Shown: one piece after another, positions 23,501-37,790 of the stretch | Position numbering within the stretch: position 1 is the first letter of the stretch | How the letters are laid out: the number at the start of each line of letters is the position of its first letter | Assembly (NCBI RefSeq): GCF_021134715.1 | Contig: NC_060020.1 | Span: forward strand, 3,782,001-3,846,000 | Direction of reading: 5' to 3' | Length of the DNA stretch: 64,000 bases | Source of the DNA: Daphnia pulex | Lineage: Eukaryota; Arthropoda; Branchiopoda; Diplostraca; Daphniidae | Program-made: the position numbers and the translations under genes | Notes under the pieces: generated by a model | Database searches by the model: none | What the model was told of the DNA's origin: nothing | Seen by the model: only the letters and a program-made list of their open reading frames with translations

Positions 23501-26500
23501 GCGATAAAAGTACCAGAGGCGATGTGTTGACACCTGTCAGGAGGGGCTCCCTCAGCGGACTTCTCTTTATTGTATTTCCCTCCGCAATGTTTTTGAATTT
23601 TTTTTTTTCCTTTTGCGTTTTGTTTGGATTGGCAATTGGCCTTTGCCGTCTTCCCACGAGATTTTTTTATGCCAACCACACGCACAAGAGCTGTGGAAAC
23701 AATGGCACAGAAGAGAGACGAGACCCTGTGTTTCCTGCTGATAAGCCAAACAAGCGTCCAGCAACGTCAGAGAATAGCAACAGCCAAACGTGTGTAAGCA
23801 AAAAGCTGGCCCATGTCGGCCACTATAGCTTGGGCATTATTATGGAAGCGGATGTAACGACGAACTTAACTCTCTTCTTCTTCTTTTTTTCTCTAACGCA
23901 ACATTGGTGTGCTGTGCGATGACGGACCCCTGGCTGGCCCCTTGATATGTGTTTGGCCGTAAAAGTCGATGCATAGAAAAACGCGTCGTTTCGTCTCTGC
24001 CCGTTATTATTGCGAGCTCTCTTCATCTTCGCCTTCCCCCCCAAAAACTCTCTCGGTTCGCCCGTTCGCCCGTCTCTCCGCACATATCCCAAAAGGAGTG
24101 CCCACTTGTTTTTTTCTTTCTTCGCTTGGCCATGGCGTCGTCGTTGCTTAAGATTTTCTGCGCCAGCTCTTTTTCTTCTTCTTAGCTTTTCTTCGCTCTC
24201 TCCTCTTCTTTTGCTTTCCAAAAGAGAACGAGAGTGAATAGCGCTGCTGCTGCCGCATTCAACCGCGTCGTTTCACTACCAACCTCCTCCTCCTACTCCT
24301 ACTCATTTCGTGTAGTTTTTGATGGCTCACAAGGTTGCAAACATGTGCATGTCTAAGTTGTTTCGGAGATTTTTTTTTTCTCTTTTCCACAAGGTTCCTC
24401 CTCCTACTACTCCGGCCCGTCTTGATTGAAAGGCGTCGATCGATCGTCAGTTTGCTCGCACGAATACCTCTTCTTCTTCTTCTTTTACTTTTTTTTCCAC
24501 TGGCACACTCGGCCGATCTTCTGTGGCGTCGACTCGAGTTAAATGGATTCCGTCAAGTGGCACGTCTCGACTTTTTTTTTTTTCTTTTTGCGGCTGAGGC
24601 GGGACCGCGATGGTAGTTACGTGTATACGTACAGTACGTCGATGTGTTATTGCTGCCGCTTTGCGAATATAAGTAGCGGTTTAAGGAGAGGCAGCCAATG
24701 CGTCGTGGGGGGACCCAACCTCTCTTGTCTCTTCCACTTGACAGAGACGAATGTGTATGAGTACATTTCACTGGCAACTCTCTGCCTAGAGAGAAACTCA
24801 CGAGAGGAGGCGTTGTTTGGGGCGCCCAGTCCCGCTGACGAGGTAGGACTTGTCCGTTTGATTCCGGACAATCAGCTTTCGATGGGATTGACGCCAACTG
24901 AATTTCGCTGATGATTGTTTGGATTTTCCTTTTTCAATTTGGAATTGTGTGTGAAGGGGGGCGGTGACGGGTTCCCTCCTCCCACTGCCTAATTGAAAGA
25001 CACAGTGTAATCAGGACGCTGGAATCCTGGAAAGAAAAGAATCTTGCAGCTTTTGTGTTTGTGTGTGGCTGTATGGCTGTCCCGACTGCGTTGTGCATTT
25101 CCGACGCGGGATGTCTGCACGGAGCTGGCCTTAAGCACCACCGACTGTTTAGGGTTAGACGTGATTGTTTCAAAAGGTTTTCCTTCCATCCTCTTTTCAA
25201 TCTGGTTTCTATCAGATTAGAAGACCTTCGTTTTGTGAAAAGAAACAATATCGTGAAATTTGAACGGCCCCACACGCACATTGCCCCCGCGGGAAAAACA
25301 GTGGCGGCATTTCAATTCAAAGGTGAGAAATGTAGCGCATTGTACTGGGTGTAAGAAATGGAACCCAATTCTTCTTCTTCTTCTTCTTTTCCTTCTTCTT
25401 TTTCTTCATTTCAAAATTAAAAACAAAAGTCTGTCTGTCTCTGTCTCTAGCTCTATTGAAGAGAAAGTATCTGATGGACTCTATGTCTCACAAAAGAAGA
25501 AAAAGAAGAAGAAGAAGACGTTTCATCGAGAAGCGGATTCATTTCAATTATAAAAACAGACCGTGGGATTTTGGGGGTTCCGATTTCCCCCTCCTCCTCC
25601 CCCCCCAGTTGCTGGATTGTCTAGTTGCGGTCTTCATCTCCGGTCAACCAAACCTTTCCCTCTTCCTCCTCCTCCTCACGGTAGCTAACGAAAATAACTT
25701 CCGAGTATATATACGCATAAAGATATTAGCGTGCAGCAACTGCGGCGACCGAGAAAGAAAAACCACGAATTCCATCGCGACTGTACATACGTCCAAACGT
25801 CTCCTTCTTGCGCGCTACTGTTTCTATTTGGCCATTTTCTCTGGGTCCCTTGACAACGCGCTCAGGTATATTACCCAGTATAATAATACAATATCTGGAA
25901 GAAAAAAAGAAAATTCGAACGTGACCAGCGAGTCATATAATCACGCTCACGCATTCCTGTAGTGTATGTACACGAAAATAACTCTTGGTCTCTCTCTCTC
26001 TTGATGGTTCCATCTCACTGGGGTGAAAGTAATCAGTGCGATTAGGCGAAATCACATAACCGGCCCAGTCATTTATGTTTCTGTTCGTTTCTTACGGTTA
26101 TTGTTGGTCCGTAAAATGAAATAAAATAAAATAAAAAAAGAGATGGAGAGATGTAAAGAGAGATTTTCTCTTTTTTGAAAAAAAAAAGGTAATATACAAC
26201 CAATAGCACCCAAGCCCAACCCAATCTCCCGGTCGGAAACGCGCAATGGCAACAACAACAACAAAAAATCTGTAAACTGACGTGAAAAACGGCTGAAGGG
26301 CACAGGCAAGGAGTGCCAGGTTGTATTTCTCTCTCTCTCCCATTTTTGTTTTTCTTTCTTGTTTCTGTTTGCAATTGTACAGTCGTGGTGGTCGTGTGCG
26401 CGTTGCGAATAATGTAACCCACCGGCGGATTAGAAGCGCCGTGCTTGTTAGATCCGTTCGATCCGATGCACATACTGGTACTAGTCTGTAAGAAGAAGAA

Positions 26501-27780
26501 GAAGAAGAAAATGTGGAATGATGAACGACGTCGTGCCGAGATCCACGGCTAGGCAAGAAGAACAACGTCAGATAAAAAAAAAATGGTTGGATCAAAATGG
26601 GATCAAGGTAGGAACGAAAAAGAGAGAGTCTATATTTTCTCGGATGCGATGGATATTCCCTAGACGCGGAGGAGGAATCTTTTTTTGGCACAGTCTTCGC
26701 GCACATGAACAAGACTTTTGTTTTTTGTTTTGTTTTGTTTTTTCTTCTTTTTGGGGTTATTTAGTCGACGCAGCGGCTAGAAGATTGGACAGAAGCGCTC
26801 GGTTTTCATCCAACTATTTCCCTCTTTATTTTAGATTTTTTTCTTCCCGTTTCTCCACATAGTCAGAAAAGAAGAAGAAGAATATATGAATCTGTGTGGC
26901 GAAGAAAGGTGTCGATAGCCACCACGTCATTCAAGGAGGTGCGGCTCTTTCTCTTTTGGGGTTTCAGAATCCGTTCTAGGTATTGCACACACACAGACAC
27001 AGGCAGCGAATAGGAAAACGTAAAGAAAGAAAAAGGGCCTAGCCAGAAAAACAACAAACGTATGTACATACTATTCTTTAATTGAACAGGATCAATATTC
27101 ACGACCGAAAAAAAAAACAAAAAAAAAGCGGTGCGGCCACTTTTTTGTTATTCAATTGAATAATCCATTTGGGCGAAAGTGGTGGATCGTGAGGTGTAAT
27201 AACGAGCCCGGGATTTATTTATCTACTACTTTAACGACGAAGAGAGGAGGCCACTTGTCGGCTATCGTCTCTCTCTTTCTCTTTTCTTGGATATTCGTTT
27301 CTGGTTAAATTACGTTTCTATGTCTCTCTTTTCTTCCACTTCTTCTTCTTCTTCTCGCCCGCTCGCCGTTGTACCTCGTTGCGTTCGAGGTCGTTTGAAG
27401 CACGCATTGCAATGGACACACACACACACAATCTAGCCTCTGAGCAGCCTTCGCACCACTCTATGCTGACTAGGTTTAGGCCTTATTATCTATAGCCCCG
27501 GTGCGGGTTTGGAAACCAACCCGCGTGAGTCTAGATGCACGAGCCACCTGCTCCCCCTCTCTCCGCCAGTTATTTTCTTACCTGCCGAGTTAGTTCGACG
27601 TCTATACTAAACTCTGGAGGAGTTAAAAATGCTTAAAGGAAAAAATAAAATAAAATAAAAAAAGGGCCAGTCAAGCGAAGCGGTTCGGGACTCTTGTGAG
27701 GCGTGCGCGGTCTGTGACTGGGGGAGGGATTCTTTTCTCTGGCCCCTTCCAACTGCTGTGTGTGTCCTCCTCCTTCTTCT
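20597..27780. other. Long gene-poor stretch rich in pyrimidine repeats
   Basis: I see no supportable gene in about 7 kb. It contains (CTG)7 at 21501-21521, a CTG run at about 22500-22520, many CTT/TTC runs (24160-24190, 24470-24490, 25371-25400) and GAA-type runs (25493-25520, 26492-26512). It also has a (CA)n at 27417-27430. A small hairpin GCGGGTT/AACCCGC with an 8-nt loop lies at 27503-27524. The longer frames, such as 24543-24911 and 26098-26712 (minus), read through these repeats. Confidence 0.5.
21501..21521 (+). repeat. (CTG)7 microsatellite
   Basis: Seven CTG units. A second CTG run with GATGATGATG on its right flank lies at about 22500-22530. Confidence 0.9.
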
Positions 27781-27832
27781 TCTTCTTCCCCGGAGCCATT
27801 CGTTCGGTCTCTCTCGACTTCCAACTGCCGTC

Positions 27833-28705
27833 AGTCGGTGGTCCGAGTCGATGCCCGAGCGGACGCGTTTGAAACGAGGTGCTGTCGAAGAAGAAACGAA
27901 CGAAAGAAAAACAAATTTTTATTTTGTGAGTGTTTGACTCTCTGAAAACCAATTTTTTTCCCCCCACCGACGTTTTGTTTTTGTTTGGTGCGATCGTGAA
28001 TTTTTTTGCGGGCAACCAAATTTTTGCGGGTTTGATTTCGTCGCGGATTATTGCGGCCACCACCGCCACCCCCTTGTCAATCAACAATTGCTTCGTCCGT
28101 GTTTATCCGATTCGCATTGTGGAACTTATAATTCATTTGTCGAAACAAAACGATAAGACAGTGTAATTCGACGCAAGAGTTTTAGTTTTCATGACATGGC
28201 CGACTTTTGATTGATTGGAGTCGAGTGCAAGCGACTTTTGGAACTCTTGGAACTCTTGGACGGGAGTTTTTTTGTTCCCGATGCCCGTACAGTTCCGTAT
28301 GTGTGGATGTGCGTGTCTTTGACGTTACTCTTGTCCCCGTGTCCTCGTCTGCTGTGTTTCAACCCCCCTCGTGTGACGTGTCTTGTGTGTGTGTGCCGGA
28401 CCGTTTCGTGCGGTTCCCGTCTTGTCTCTCGGTTCCGGATCCATTGAAAATCGGAAGTTTTTCTTTTTTCTTTTGGTTTTTTTCTTTATTTATTTTTCTT
28501 CGTCGGCCAACGACAAGAAAAAGTTGTTGGTATGGTTGTCCGCTACTGACTTCTTGTAACAACTAGTGCTAGTAGGGGGAAGCCCATCAAATCAAAGGAT
28601 CCGCCATTGAACATAAAAGAGAAAATCTTCTTCCCAGAAAAAAACATTTGGTCTTGTCGCGTCGAGTGAGTGACTGTATTTGATTCCGCACCAGCCTGCT
28701 ACCTG
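27833..28705 (+). promoter_or_regulatory. Candidate promoter plus non-coding first exon ending in a strong donor
   Basis: TCAGTC at 27831-27836 matches the arthropod initiator. GGACG (27861-27865) resembles a downstream promoter element about 29 bp further on, one base off ideal spacing. From there to CTACCTG|GTAAGT (donor at 28706) the sequence has only short upstream ATGs, so it would be an 870-nt 5' UTR exon. Direction and donor agree with a plus-strand gene to the right. RNA evidence is lacking. Confidence 0.3.
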
Positions 28706-31700
28706 GTAAGTTTTTTCTGACCATGATTGACGATTCTTTTGTCTAGTTTCCGATTAGAAAACGCTGCCGCTGCTACGTACGTACGTAGGCACCGTGCGTG
28801 AAAGATAAGCTCGGCCTTTTGTTGTCCCGAGTTACATTCAAACGGATAACAGTGCGTGTACAACATCTGTTGAGTCCTCTCCGACAGGTTTTTTTTTGGG
28901 GGGGTTGTTTGTTTCTTTCTCTTTGCCATCGATGTGTGTCCGTCTATGCAAGTTTTCTCCGAATAGAGGAAACAACAACAAACCAGAAGCTCGGCCAATA
29001 GAGAGAAAAGAAAAAGGAAATGTGCGTTATTTTTTTGTTTCGTTTCTTTTTTATTCCGCCGGTGTGTTTTCTATATGAGCGCTCTGGTATTGTGGAAATC
29101 CGTAGCGGGCGTCATCTGTGTCGTCCACTTTTTTTTCTTCTCTCTCTCTCTCTCTCGTTACACGTAGTGTGGTTGGTTGGTTTATTTTTTCTTGTTGTCG
29201 AGCGGGACCCGAAGGACGTCGTCATTTTCCCCTTCTGCTTTAGTATCTACCGCATATGTATGTAATACACGGGCGCCTTTGCGCTTGTCTGTGTGTGTGT
29301 GTGTGCAGTACCGTCGGTAGATAGGACAGCATATGCAGATGAGAATAGAAGTTGGAAAGAGAAACAAACTAATGTCTATTCTACCTGCGTTGGCGCAGGC
29401 AACTTTTTTTTTTGTTTCCCCCACTTTTTTTGTTCAGAATTCCATTGGCGTGTTGTTTTCCCATTGTCATTTCAGCTTTCCCATGACGTCTTCCTTCCTT
29501 TCCTTCATTTCCTACATTTCTCTCTCTCATAATTCGTCTGGGATTTTGTGTAGCGTAGTGGAGTGTAGTGTAGTCCTACTTTCGTGAAGACAAAATGTGG
29601 CCAGGAGAAAACGGGAGGTGCGTATCATCCATAGATGAATTAATAAAATAGCCGCCAGGTCGTCCTTTTTTCTTTTTTCTTCTCGCCGGCCTGGCCGTTG
29701 TTTGGCTGGAAAGACGATCCCGGGGTTCCGAATTGACCCAATTTGATTTGGTTCATCGTGCGTTGGATATAACTGTGCTGGGCAGCAGCAGCCCTCACGC
29801 TGTTGTTGTTGCCGTGCGCTGCAGCCGCTGCTGCTGCTTGCTGCGGGAACTCGAACAGGTGCTAGGCGGAAACCTTATTTAGTTGTACACACCCTTGTTT
29901 TTTCCTCGTTTTACACACACACACACACACCTCGAGTGTGTCGTTGCTGGTTGTTGTTGCTTTGTGTGTTTGTTGCTCCTCCGCCCTTGTGTAAACTATG
30001 TCATTAGATCGGGACACCGTTTAGGGTCTGGCTGATTAGTCGTTTACCTCCAAATGGGGGGAAAGGTGTGACGCGCTAGCGGGGGAGGAGAAAAAAGACA
30101 AACAACAAAAAAAAAAAATGAAGAAATTTCGCCACGACGATCAATTGATTACATCGTTGTGTTTTATTTTTTAGTCTTTTTTATTTTTCGTGGCTCTTTT
30201 GTTTGTCGACGGGCGCGTGAAATTGAATTATGGTCGGGATAGAGAAAAGAAAAGACAAATTGTTATTGGCTATTTAAGAAGAGGCCAGAGCGCAAGCGCC
30301 GGTTTTGCCGCTGCAGATTCCATTAAAATTGGATTGTCTATTTCTTTATTGTTTGGGCGGTTTATTTTCTCTCTTTCTCTCTAAAAACGACGTCGACTCC
30401 AATCTTCCGCGAAATGGGAAATTTACATTTCACTAGAAAAAAGGTTAGTGTCGGGGGGTCGTATACTACATCATGTTAGGCAGACAAATGAGTTGTCGTT
30501 TCCCCTTTTCTTTTTTTCGAGTCGAAAATATAGTCTAAACTATCTCCCTGGCAGGGTCCTTCCATCCACTTTGTTTGAGCGAATCAACGCTCGTCGTATC
30601 GTTTTGCGCCCAAAAGAGAAAAACAAAGTGCGCCCAAAGAGAGAGAGAGAGAAATAAAAGTTTACAGCTGGGGGTTAACGACTGTTACTACATGAGCATT
30701 CATAAATCTAAAACACGGCAGCCGATTCCGCACGCCGGAAGAGAAAAGAGCCGGGGCAAGATGGATGGGTTGAATGGAATAGAGCGAAAGAAGAAAATAA
30801 AACAAAAAAAGTACACACACAAACACAGAGGGGTCGCCGCAGACACGCCAATTGCTTGTCTACACAACAACCAACGGGACCGTGACCTGTGTGACAAATG
30901 TTCGGCGGGTTCTCATGCTCTTTTCTCTCTCTCATCGCGGCCTCTCTCTCTATATATATATATGTGTTTGAGCCTCGCTTTTGTTTGGATGGATCGTGCA
31001 CGCTAACTTGACGATGTTCAGCCGAGCGGGACCGACTCACGATACACCCACCCACCCACCGGTTGCGTCAATCATTTCGAGAGCGCCTTTGCTGGCAAAA
31101 AGAAAATAACGAAGATGAAGAAGTAGGGTGTCCATTTTGTTTTTTCCCCCGTTTTGAGGAGAGAGAGAAAATAAAAACACCGTGCGTTTATCGATTAACG
31201 GCGAGATGGCGTCCGCCTGTTTATGGATCAATCAGGCCAATCTTGTTTTTTTGTGTGTTGTTGTCGGCTCCATTCCCCCGTGGCATCGTCGTTTGACGTC
31301 AATTAGCTTCGTCACCCATTTTGCCTTTTCTTTTTTCTACCGTCACGTTTCGACAGCTTTTGTGTCAGTTTCGTGCTCCGCTTGTGCATACAGATTTAAT
31401 CGATTTTCATTCGTTTGATCAATTTCAGAAGATGGAGATAACTAACTACCTTCTGGTTTCTTCATCTTTTTGAATTTGATTTCTGACTGTTCTTTAAAAA
31501 ATTTCGATCGATGGCATCCCGATCTAATAAATTCCTCGGCTGTTTGCATGATGGGCTTATCTCTCTCTGTAACTGCCGTTTGAATTCTCCTGTAATTCGT
31601 TGAATAGTTGTGCACGGTGGGCAATCTTTTCATTTCCAATCCGATTGTCGTCTGGAATTGGACAAGATATGTCGACATTTTTTTATTTTTTATTTGGGAC

Positions 31701-32084
31701 ATTCAGCACGGGCTTCTCGTCAAACACAAGTGCAGACGGGCCATGTGAATGAAAAGGCAGGAGTTTCCCGGACTATTGTGTGTACGCTATTTCACCTTGA
31801 GGCTACAAACAGATTGGATTCGAATGTTTGATTGGTCGATATGTGAATCGGGATTCGTTTGATTTCCTGTCGCTGGCACACACCAACCGCCATCACCAAT
31901 TGGGTCCGAGTGCCGGCCAGTTTTGATGAATATAGTCCGAGTATGTCCCGAAGCGTTCAAAAGAACTCTTGTGCTGTGTGTGTGTGTACATATTCGATTT
32001 ATTTGCCCGCGCCAGAGATGATGGTAACCGGACTTCTCTCTCTCTCTCTCTCTTGGTACATCTGATATTGCGTGTATTTTATAC

Positions 32085-32123
32085 ACTATATACAGTATAT
32101 AGTTGTATATAATATATACTGTA
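32085..32123. repeat. Nested AT-rich inverted repeats
   Basis: ACTATATAC-A-GTATATAGT (32085-32103) is a 9-bp perfect inverted repeat around one base. It overlaps a second one, TACAGTATAT (32091-32100) with ATATACTGTA (32114-32123). The two folds are mutually exclusive. This could be a cruciform-prone spot or a decayed (TA)n microsatellite. Confidence 0.75.
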
Positions 32124-35100
32124 GTACATTTCTGTGTTAGTGTCACTAGAGTTGCCATCGGGATTATATTCTTTACCCAACTTTATAACCTCCTATTTGT
32201 GGAAATGTCCCCAGCTGTTTTCTATAGCGTATGGGAGGAACATGTAATTTCGGGAGGGATGTTTTTTTTTTTTAAATATGATTGCGTTTACTGTGTAGGT
32301 TTGCATTTGCGCAAGAAAAGAGCCCTGCCCTCAACTCGGATATGTAATTAAGTCCCAGCAGCATTGCGGAGGGCCTCTCTCTTTCTCTCAACGGACGTTA
32401 ATGTCTGTCCGACATACAATCGGGTTATGTGTAGTAGCGTTGCGATTAGCCGATTGAGCGTTGCTAATCATTTCGGAGTTTTGAAGAAAAATGTGTTTTT
32501 TAGTCGGGAGAGAAAATTCCCGTAACTGTTTTGGGGCTATTTTCTGTTGCAAGGTTTGGGAGGGAGGGGGGAATAATTATATAAAAGAGTAAATTTCTTT
32601 CATTCATTGGAATTAATAATACAGCTGTAAATTGTTATTGATTATTTGCGTTTTAACGTTGAAATATGTGGAAATCAGACGGTTAATGTCGTGTTTATTA
32701 ACCGCTAGAGGCTCCAGTGCGGATTGAGGAATGCAGTCATTTTCGATCAAATTTCCTGATTTTACAAACTATTTAATTAACAATGATTTCATTTGACAAC
32801 ATGAGCATTTTTCTCTACGTTTTGAACACGGAAAAAGATTAAAAGTTTCGTCTCAAATGAGACGCTGTTGCCAATTCCGACAATCCGCACCAACTTCAAT
32901 TCGTTTCCCCCAATCGATTACATCTTAAAAATTTTCTGTCAAATCCTTGTCGGGTATTTTCATATCAATTTTCCAGGATTCTACCTGAGAAACGTATGCG
33001 GGTTTGTGATTGGTATCTACCCCCCGCATCTCGGTAACATATACCCTGCACAGCTCTACTCCATTTCACTTGCGTTATATAAGGCTGGATATCTTTATAC
33101 CATCTTGTGTGTATATTTTCCTTCAAGCCTACGCCCATTGCTACGACTCTCAGTCTACTTCCATCTTTTTATTTTCTTTTTCTTTTTCGCCCTCCATTGT
33201 TGAAAGTTTTCTTATCTCGGTACACCGCGGTGCTAATGGAGATTAATCCAGCTCTCTCTCTAGCTCTCTATCTCTCTCTCTGTTACGTTGCAACAAGCAA
33301 ACAGAGAAAAAGAGATGCAATAACATCATCCCGACAGGGGGGAGAAAGAAAGAAAGAAAAAGAAAAGATGAGCCGCAAGTTTTTCCATTCGCTGTTGCTC
33401 AGCGCCAGCAACAACAACAACAATCCTCGATCCCCATTCTCTTTCCCGGTAAAACTCCCGACGGAATAATATAAGATTATAGTACGCAGTAATGTGTTTT
33501 CTTGGGTCGTGCTTCTGGCCCTGGCTGCCATGGGATGCTGCCAGGGCCACCGCCACCACCCGTCATGACGCGTCCGTATTGTATAGTTGAGAATTTCTCC
33601 GTCGGATTTCCCCCCTCGCGTTTTTCTTCATCAAGTCGATGAGGGAATCGGCTTAATGGACAAAATACCTGATTGGTTTGCAATTCAGAATCAAGAGAGA
33701 GAGAGATCTGGAAATGAGGAAGAGATCCCTCGGCAAGTTTGGGAGCTTTAAAAGGAGGATGAATTGAGGCAGCAGCAGCAGCCAAACCACTTGGCCTCTC
33801 CTGTGTATCTCCTCTACGTTTGTTTGTTCCGTCTGATTTCTTTTCTCTCACACGCTGGGGTTTGTGTAGTAGAAATACGGGACACATAGACCCACCCCGT
33901 GATGTATATTTTTCAAGTAGTTAGGATCTTACAGGATGATGGAAGACATGGGGGGGAGGTAGAATGGTCCGAGGACAACGGCTGGGGTTTTGTAAGGCAA
34001 ATTAACACGGGACTTTGGGCGGGGTGGATGAATAGGCGTCTAATTAAGAAGAGTTGGCGATGGGGAAAGAGAGAGACACACACGTATAGAAAAGAAAAGT
34101 CACTTTGATCAGCCGGCCGGCCGGCCGTGTGTTTTTCGGTGAAGTCTACAAGTTCGGGCCTCTCGGATGGGACGTGCCGGGAGAACACAAACCTCCTTCT
34201 ACGCGGCCTGGCTTATGCAGTTCATTATTTTATCGATTGACATCTTTTTCGATCGTCTCTCTGCTCTGTGGCTACTGCTGCTTCTCCCTCTGCTCCGGCA
34301 ATTGCATTTCACTTGAAGAATGCCGAGAATAAGACGGTGAAATTGTCAGCCTTTTTTTATTATTATTTTCGGTGGTAGGAGGGGGGATCTCTGATGAACG
34401 ACATTGTCGAGCGCGTGTGTTGTCTAGCAGAACGGATGGATATCAAAATTCTGGTCGCAATGAAAGCGATTGAAGAGAGGGGAAGCAGAATTAAAGATTA
34501 ACGTTAGAACGCGAAAGATCAAGGTTTTGTGCAAAAGCGATGGGCTTTCAGCTTAATGAGTTGTGTAAAGACAATCGCGCGGTTTGGCGCAGGCCCTTAA
34601 TGATGTACGCCGAGCTGTTTTCAATGAACCATTTTGAGATGGAGAGCTCCTCCTTGTTGTCTTGTATTTATTGGAGAAATAAATCATTCCCTTTTTTTCT
34701 GTTTTCCTTCCATTCTTGTATCTATATTTGCCTATTAAAAGATCTGGCGATGGAATCTTAACGACTGACGGCCAACAACCTAAATGTTATAATGGTACCA
34801 TCATTGTTTTTTGTTTTTTTTTTCCCCTCGTTTGGGCATGAAATGTTCGGTTCTTTTTCCTTATTAACGCAGAGCATTGTCTCTCTCACGTTTGGTATTT
34901 AGCCAAATCTGTTTTCTTTTATTTTTCGATACAGTCGCGGCAAAACAAAAAAAAAGAAGAGAAAACAAACGCGGATTAAAAGTTTTGAAATGTATTTCTG
35001 CTGTTTAGTAGATTTGCCTTGCAGCTTGCTGTTGTATACTTCTTTTTTTATTTTTACTTTTTTTTGCAACTTTAATTGAATTTTTCTTATTTTCTTGCAC

Positions 35101-36580
35101 GTGTCGTTTTGGTGTAGTATAACGAAGAAAAACCCTGGGTGGGTGGGTGGCGCTCATCAGCAGTCAAGCGGTGAGTTCCGGCTCTGCTTGTGCTGTGTGT
35201 CGTTACTCGAATGACTTTTCTTCTTCTTCTTCTTTTCTCTCCTTCGCATCGGCCAACGTCGTCGTCGTCGTGTGGTGCCAGTTTTTTTTTTTAGGTATTT
35301 GGGAGACTTTTGCGACTCGCTCGACTAGTTTTTTCGCCGCACGACTCCATGCGCGCTGGTTCCGCAATCAATCCGACATTCTCGCCGCTTGCCAACGTGT
35401 CTACAAAACTGGACGAAGAAAAAAAAAATCCGTGTATAGTAGTAACTATATTTTTATAAGGAAGTTAAAAGAAAAAAAGAAAAAAATCACACGCGTGATG
35501 GCGGTAAAAATTTTTTGTTTAGTATAGCCGCAACCTATACGTGTAGCTCTTTTGATTTTAGATAGGCTGCTTGATGCAGTTCAGGGTTGTATGCTGGAAG
35601 GCTTTCCTCCGTTTTTATTTGTTCGCTCGGTTGATGAATGGAAGAAAAGAGGAGAGAGAGAGAGAGAAAGACGCAATTTTTTGAGCTGAGCTCTGGCGCA
35701 GATGTCGTAGTTTTTTTTTGGTAAAGGGGGAGGCCGGGTGTCGGGCACAGCTTCTTCTTGTTGTCTATTTGCCTGCTGTTATCCGTCTCGCCATTTCGTG
35801 GCCCGCACGTTGAATAACGTCAAACTTCTTTTATAGTCTCTCTCTGTCTCTCCCGTGTGTGTCCTTGTCACCAAGCAAATCATCTAGCGCCGTGTGTTTT
35901 ATTTATGTTTCTCTCTCTTGGTTATTTTCATGTTGTAAAAGGAGAAAGAAAACCAAAATGGTTGGGTGGGTGGAAGGTTTATACGGTGGGAGTGGTGGAT
36001 AGTTGATTGCGATCAAGAAAAAATGAAATAAAAAAAAATCCCAACTGCTTTTTTTTTCGCTCGGTAATTGTCGGTTATTTATCGTATCATTCTAATAGCC
36101 CTTTTCTTCTTATTTTTGTCCCCCTGCGCTCCGCCCGACCGCTCTTCCGCCCCACCACGTTCCTCGTTCAATCGGCCGTGAAGTCTTCGATGCCGTTGAA
36201 CTCGTGGCAAAAGCAATTAAACAGTTCGAAGAGAACCAATCAAAATCGATGCGTAACAATTCGCCCGGTTCTCGAGCGACCGTGTCGTTTTTTTTTTTAA
36301 TTCTTTTATTTGTTTCCGCTTTTCCGCTGGATTCCTTTTTCTTTTATTTTGTGTGTGTGTGTCTATCGATTTTTTATCCATTTGAGGTATTTCGAGCATT
36401 TTCGGTCCGGCTCTACTCATTCATGCATTATGGATGTGTATCAGGGGAATCATAGTTAGATGTACTCTGGCCTACGTGGTGGTGTACACTCGGACGTCTC
36501 ATTGCTATACAACTCGAGCTGGCTCGCGTAACTCCCACATGGTTACGGAAGCGGAATGACCAATCAGGGGTGGGCGGGCG

Positions 36581-36597
36581 GGCCGGCCGGCCGGCCG
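36581..36597. repeat. GGCC-repeat palindrome
   Basis: Four units of GGCC flanked by GGGCGGGCG. A related GCCGGCC run lies at 34112-34127. Both stand out in GC content from their surroundings. Confidence 0.8.
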
Positions 36598-37765
36598 AGA
36601 GAAATCACTGAATCGTGTCGGGGGTCATCAATTGTATTTCACTGTCGTCTTTACTCTCTCTCTCTCTCCGGTTTGCTGACTTTCCTCGAGTTGTTTGTCG
36701 TCTTCCTTCCAATGACTGTCGATTGAATAAAGGACTCACCTATCTCGAGTTGATAGTGTGTCATCAATTTGTGCTGGAGGGTTTTTTTTTCTCTCTCCTT
36801 TTATATTTTTCGAGGGGGGATTCGCTGACTGGAATTGTTTGACGGATGGAACTGGCGAACTTTGCTCCATCGACTGTCGACGATGAAGCGTCTAGGGGTT
36901 TTTAGTGGGTGTGTGAGACAAAAGAACATTCACCAGCAGATTGGAAAGATTTTCTATAAGCGGAGCACAGACGACGACGACGTCTGAAGGATCGATTCTT
37001 TTTGCCTGACACAATGGAATAGCTAACTGGAAGTGGAAGGGCTTTTCAATACTTGCCACGTTCTCTCTCTCTCTCTCTCTCACTCCTCGTTGATATCTAT
37101 TGAATGCCACCCGCCAGTCTACATCCATCCCCCCAGCAGCATCACACGATGGATAGATGGATCCATCTCTCTCGCTCTCTGTCCTATTCCTATCCTATAG
37201 TGGAGATATATATATATTGCAGCAGGAACCCTCTTGTTCTCATCCCGACCCTCCGGCGAGTCCATTTAGACTCTCTCTCTACACTATCGGCCATGTGATG
37301 AAGCCGAGCCACAGTCTAACGTTCAAAGTGTCGCCTGGAAGCAGGTTGCTCAAATCCCACGGACAGCAGGACAGGGATAAAGATATCGCCAGCGCTCAAC
37401 TATTTGAAATGTTATGATGAAAAATTTTTCTTCTTCTTCTTCTTCCTTTTTCTTTCTCTTTTCTTTTTTTTCCCCCTTGTCTTCCTACCGCTTATCCTAC
37501 CGGTCTATTGGGCCCCGTATTATACATACAGAGCAGCAGCTATCGATCCCGATGTCTTTTAACACATACAGTCTTCCTTGAATGCATCTATTTTATGAAA
37601 TGTAGATTTCTTTAGATGCGCTAATAGAAACTACGTCGATCTCTTAATCTTTTTTAGCCCTTTCAAAGGCTTAAAGAGTGTTGTGTTGCTCGTGAAGGTT
37701 TCTCTTTGAAAACTCACGCCCACCTACCGTTGTCATGGCGGAGGTAAACGCTCATAACGATGTCG

Positions 37766-37790
37766 GTTTGTTTGTTTGTTTGTTTGTTTG
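37766..37790 (+). repeat. (GTTT)6 microsatellite
   Basis: Six tandem GTTT units in AT-moderate sequence. No gene is nearby. Confidence 0.85.

Noticed and set aside
26098..26712. 204-codon minus-strand open frame
   Set aside because: Phe/Ser/Leu-rich translation of GAAGAA/TTTTCTT repeats; no recognisable motif.
36170..36290. Helix-like translation VFDAVELVAKAIKQFEENQS on the plus strand
   Set aside because: No in-frame ATG and no AG acceptor in the pyrimidine-rich stretch before it; runs into a T tract.
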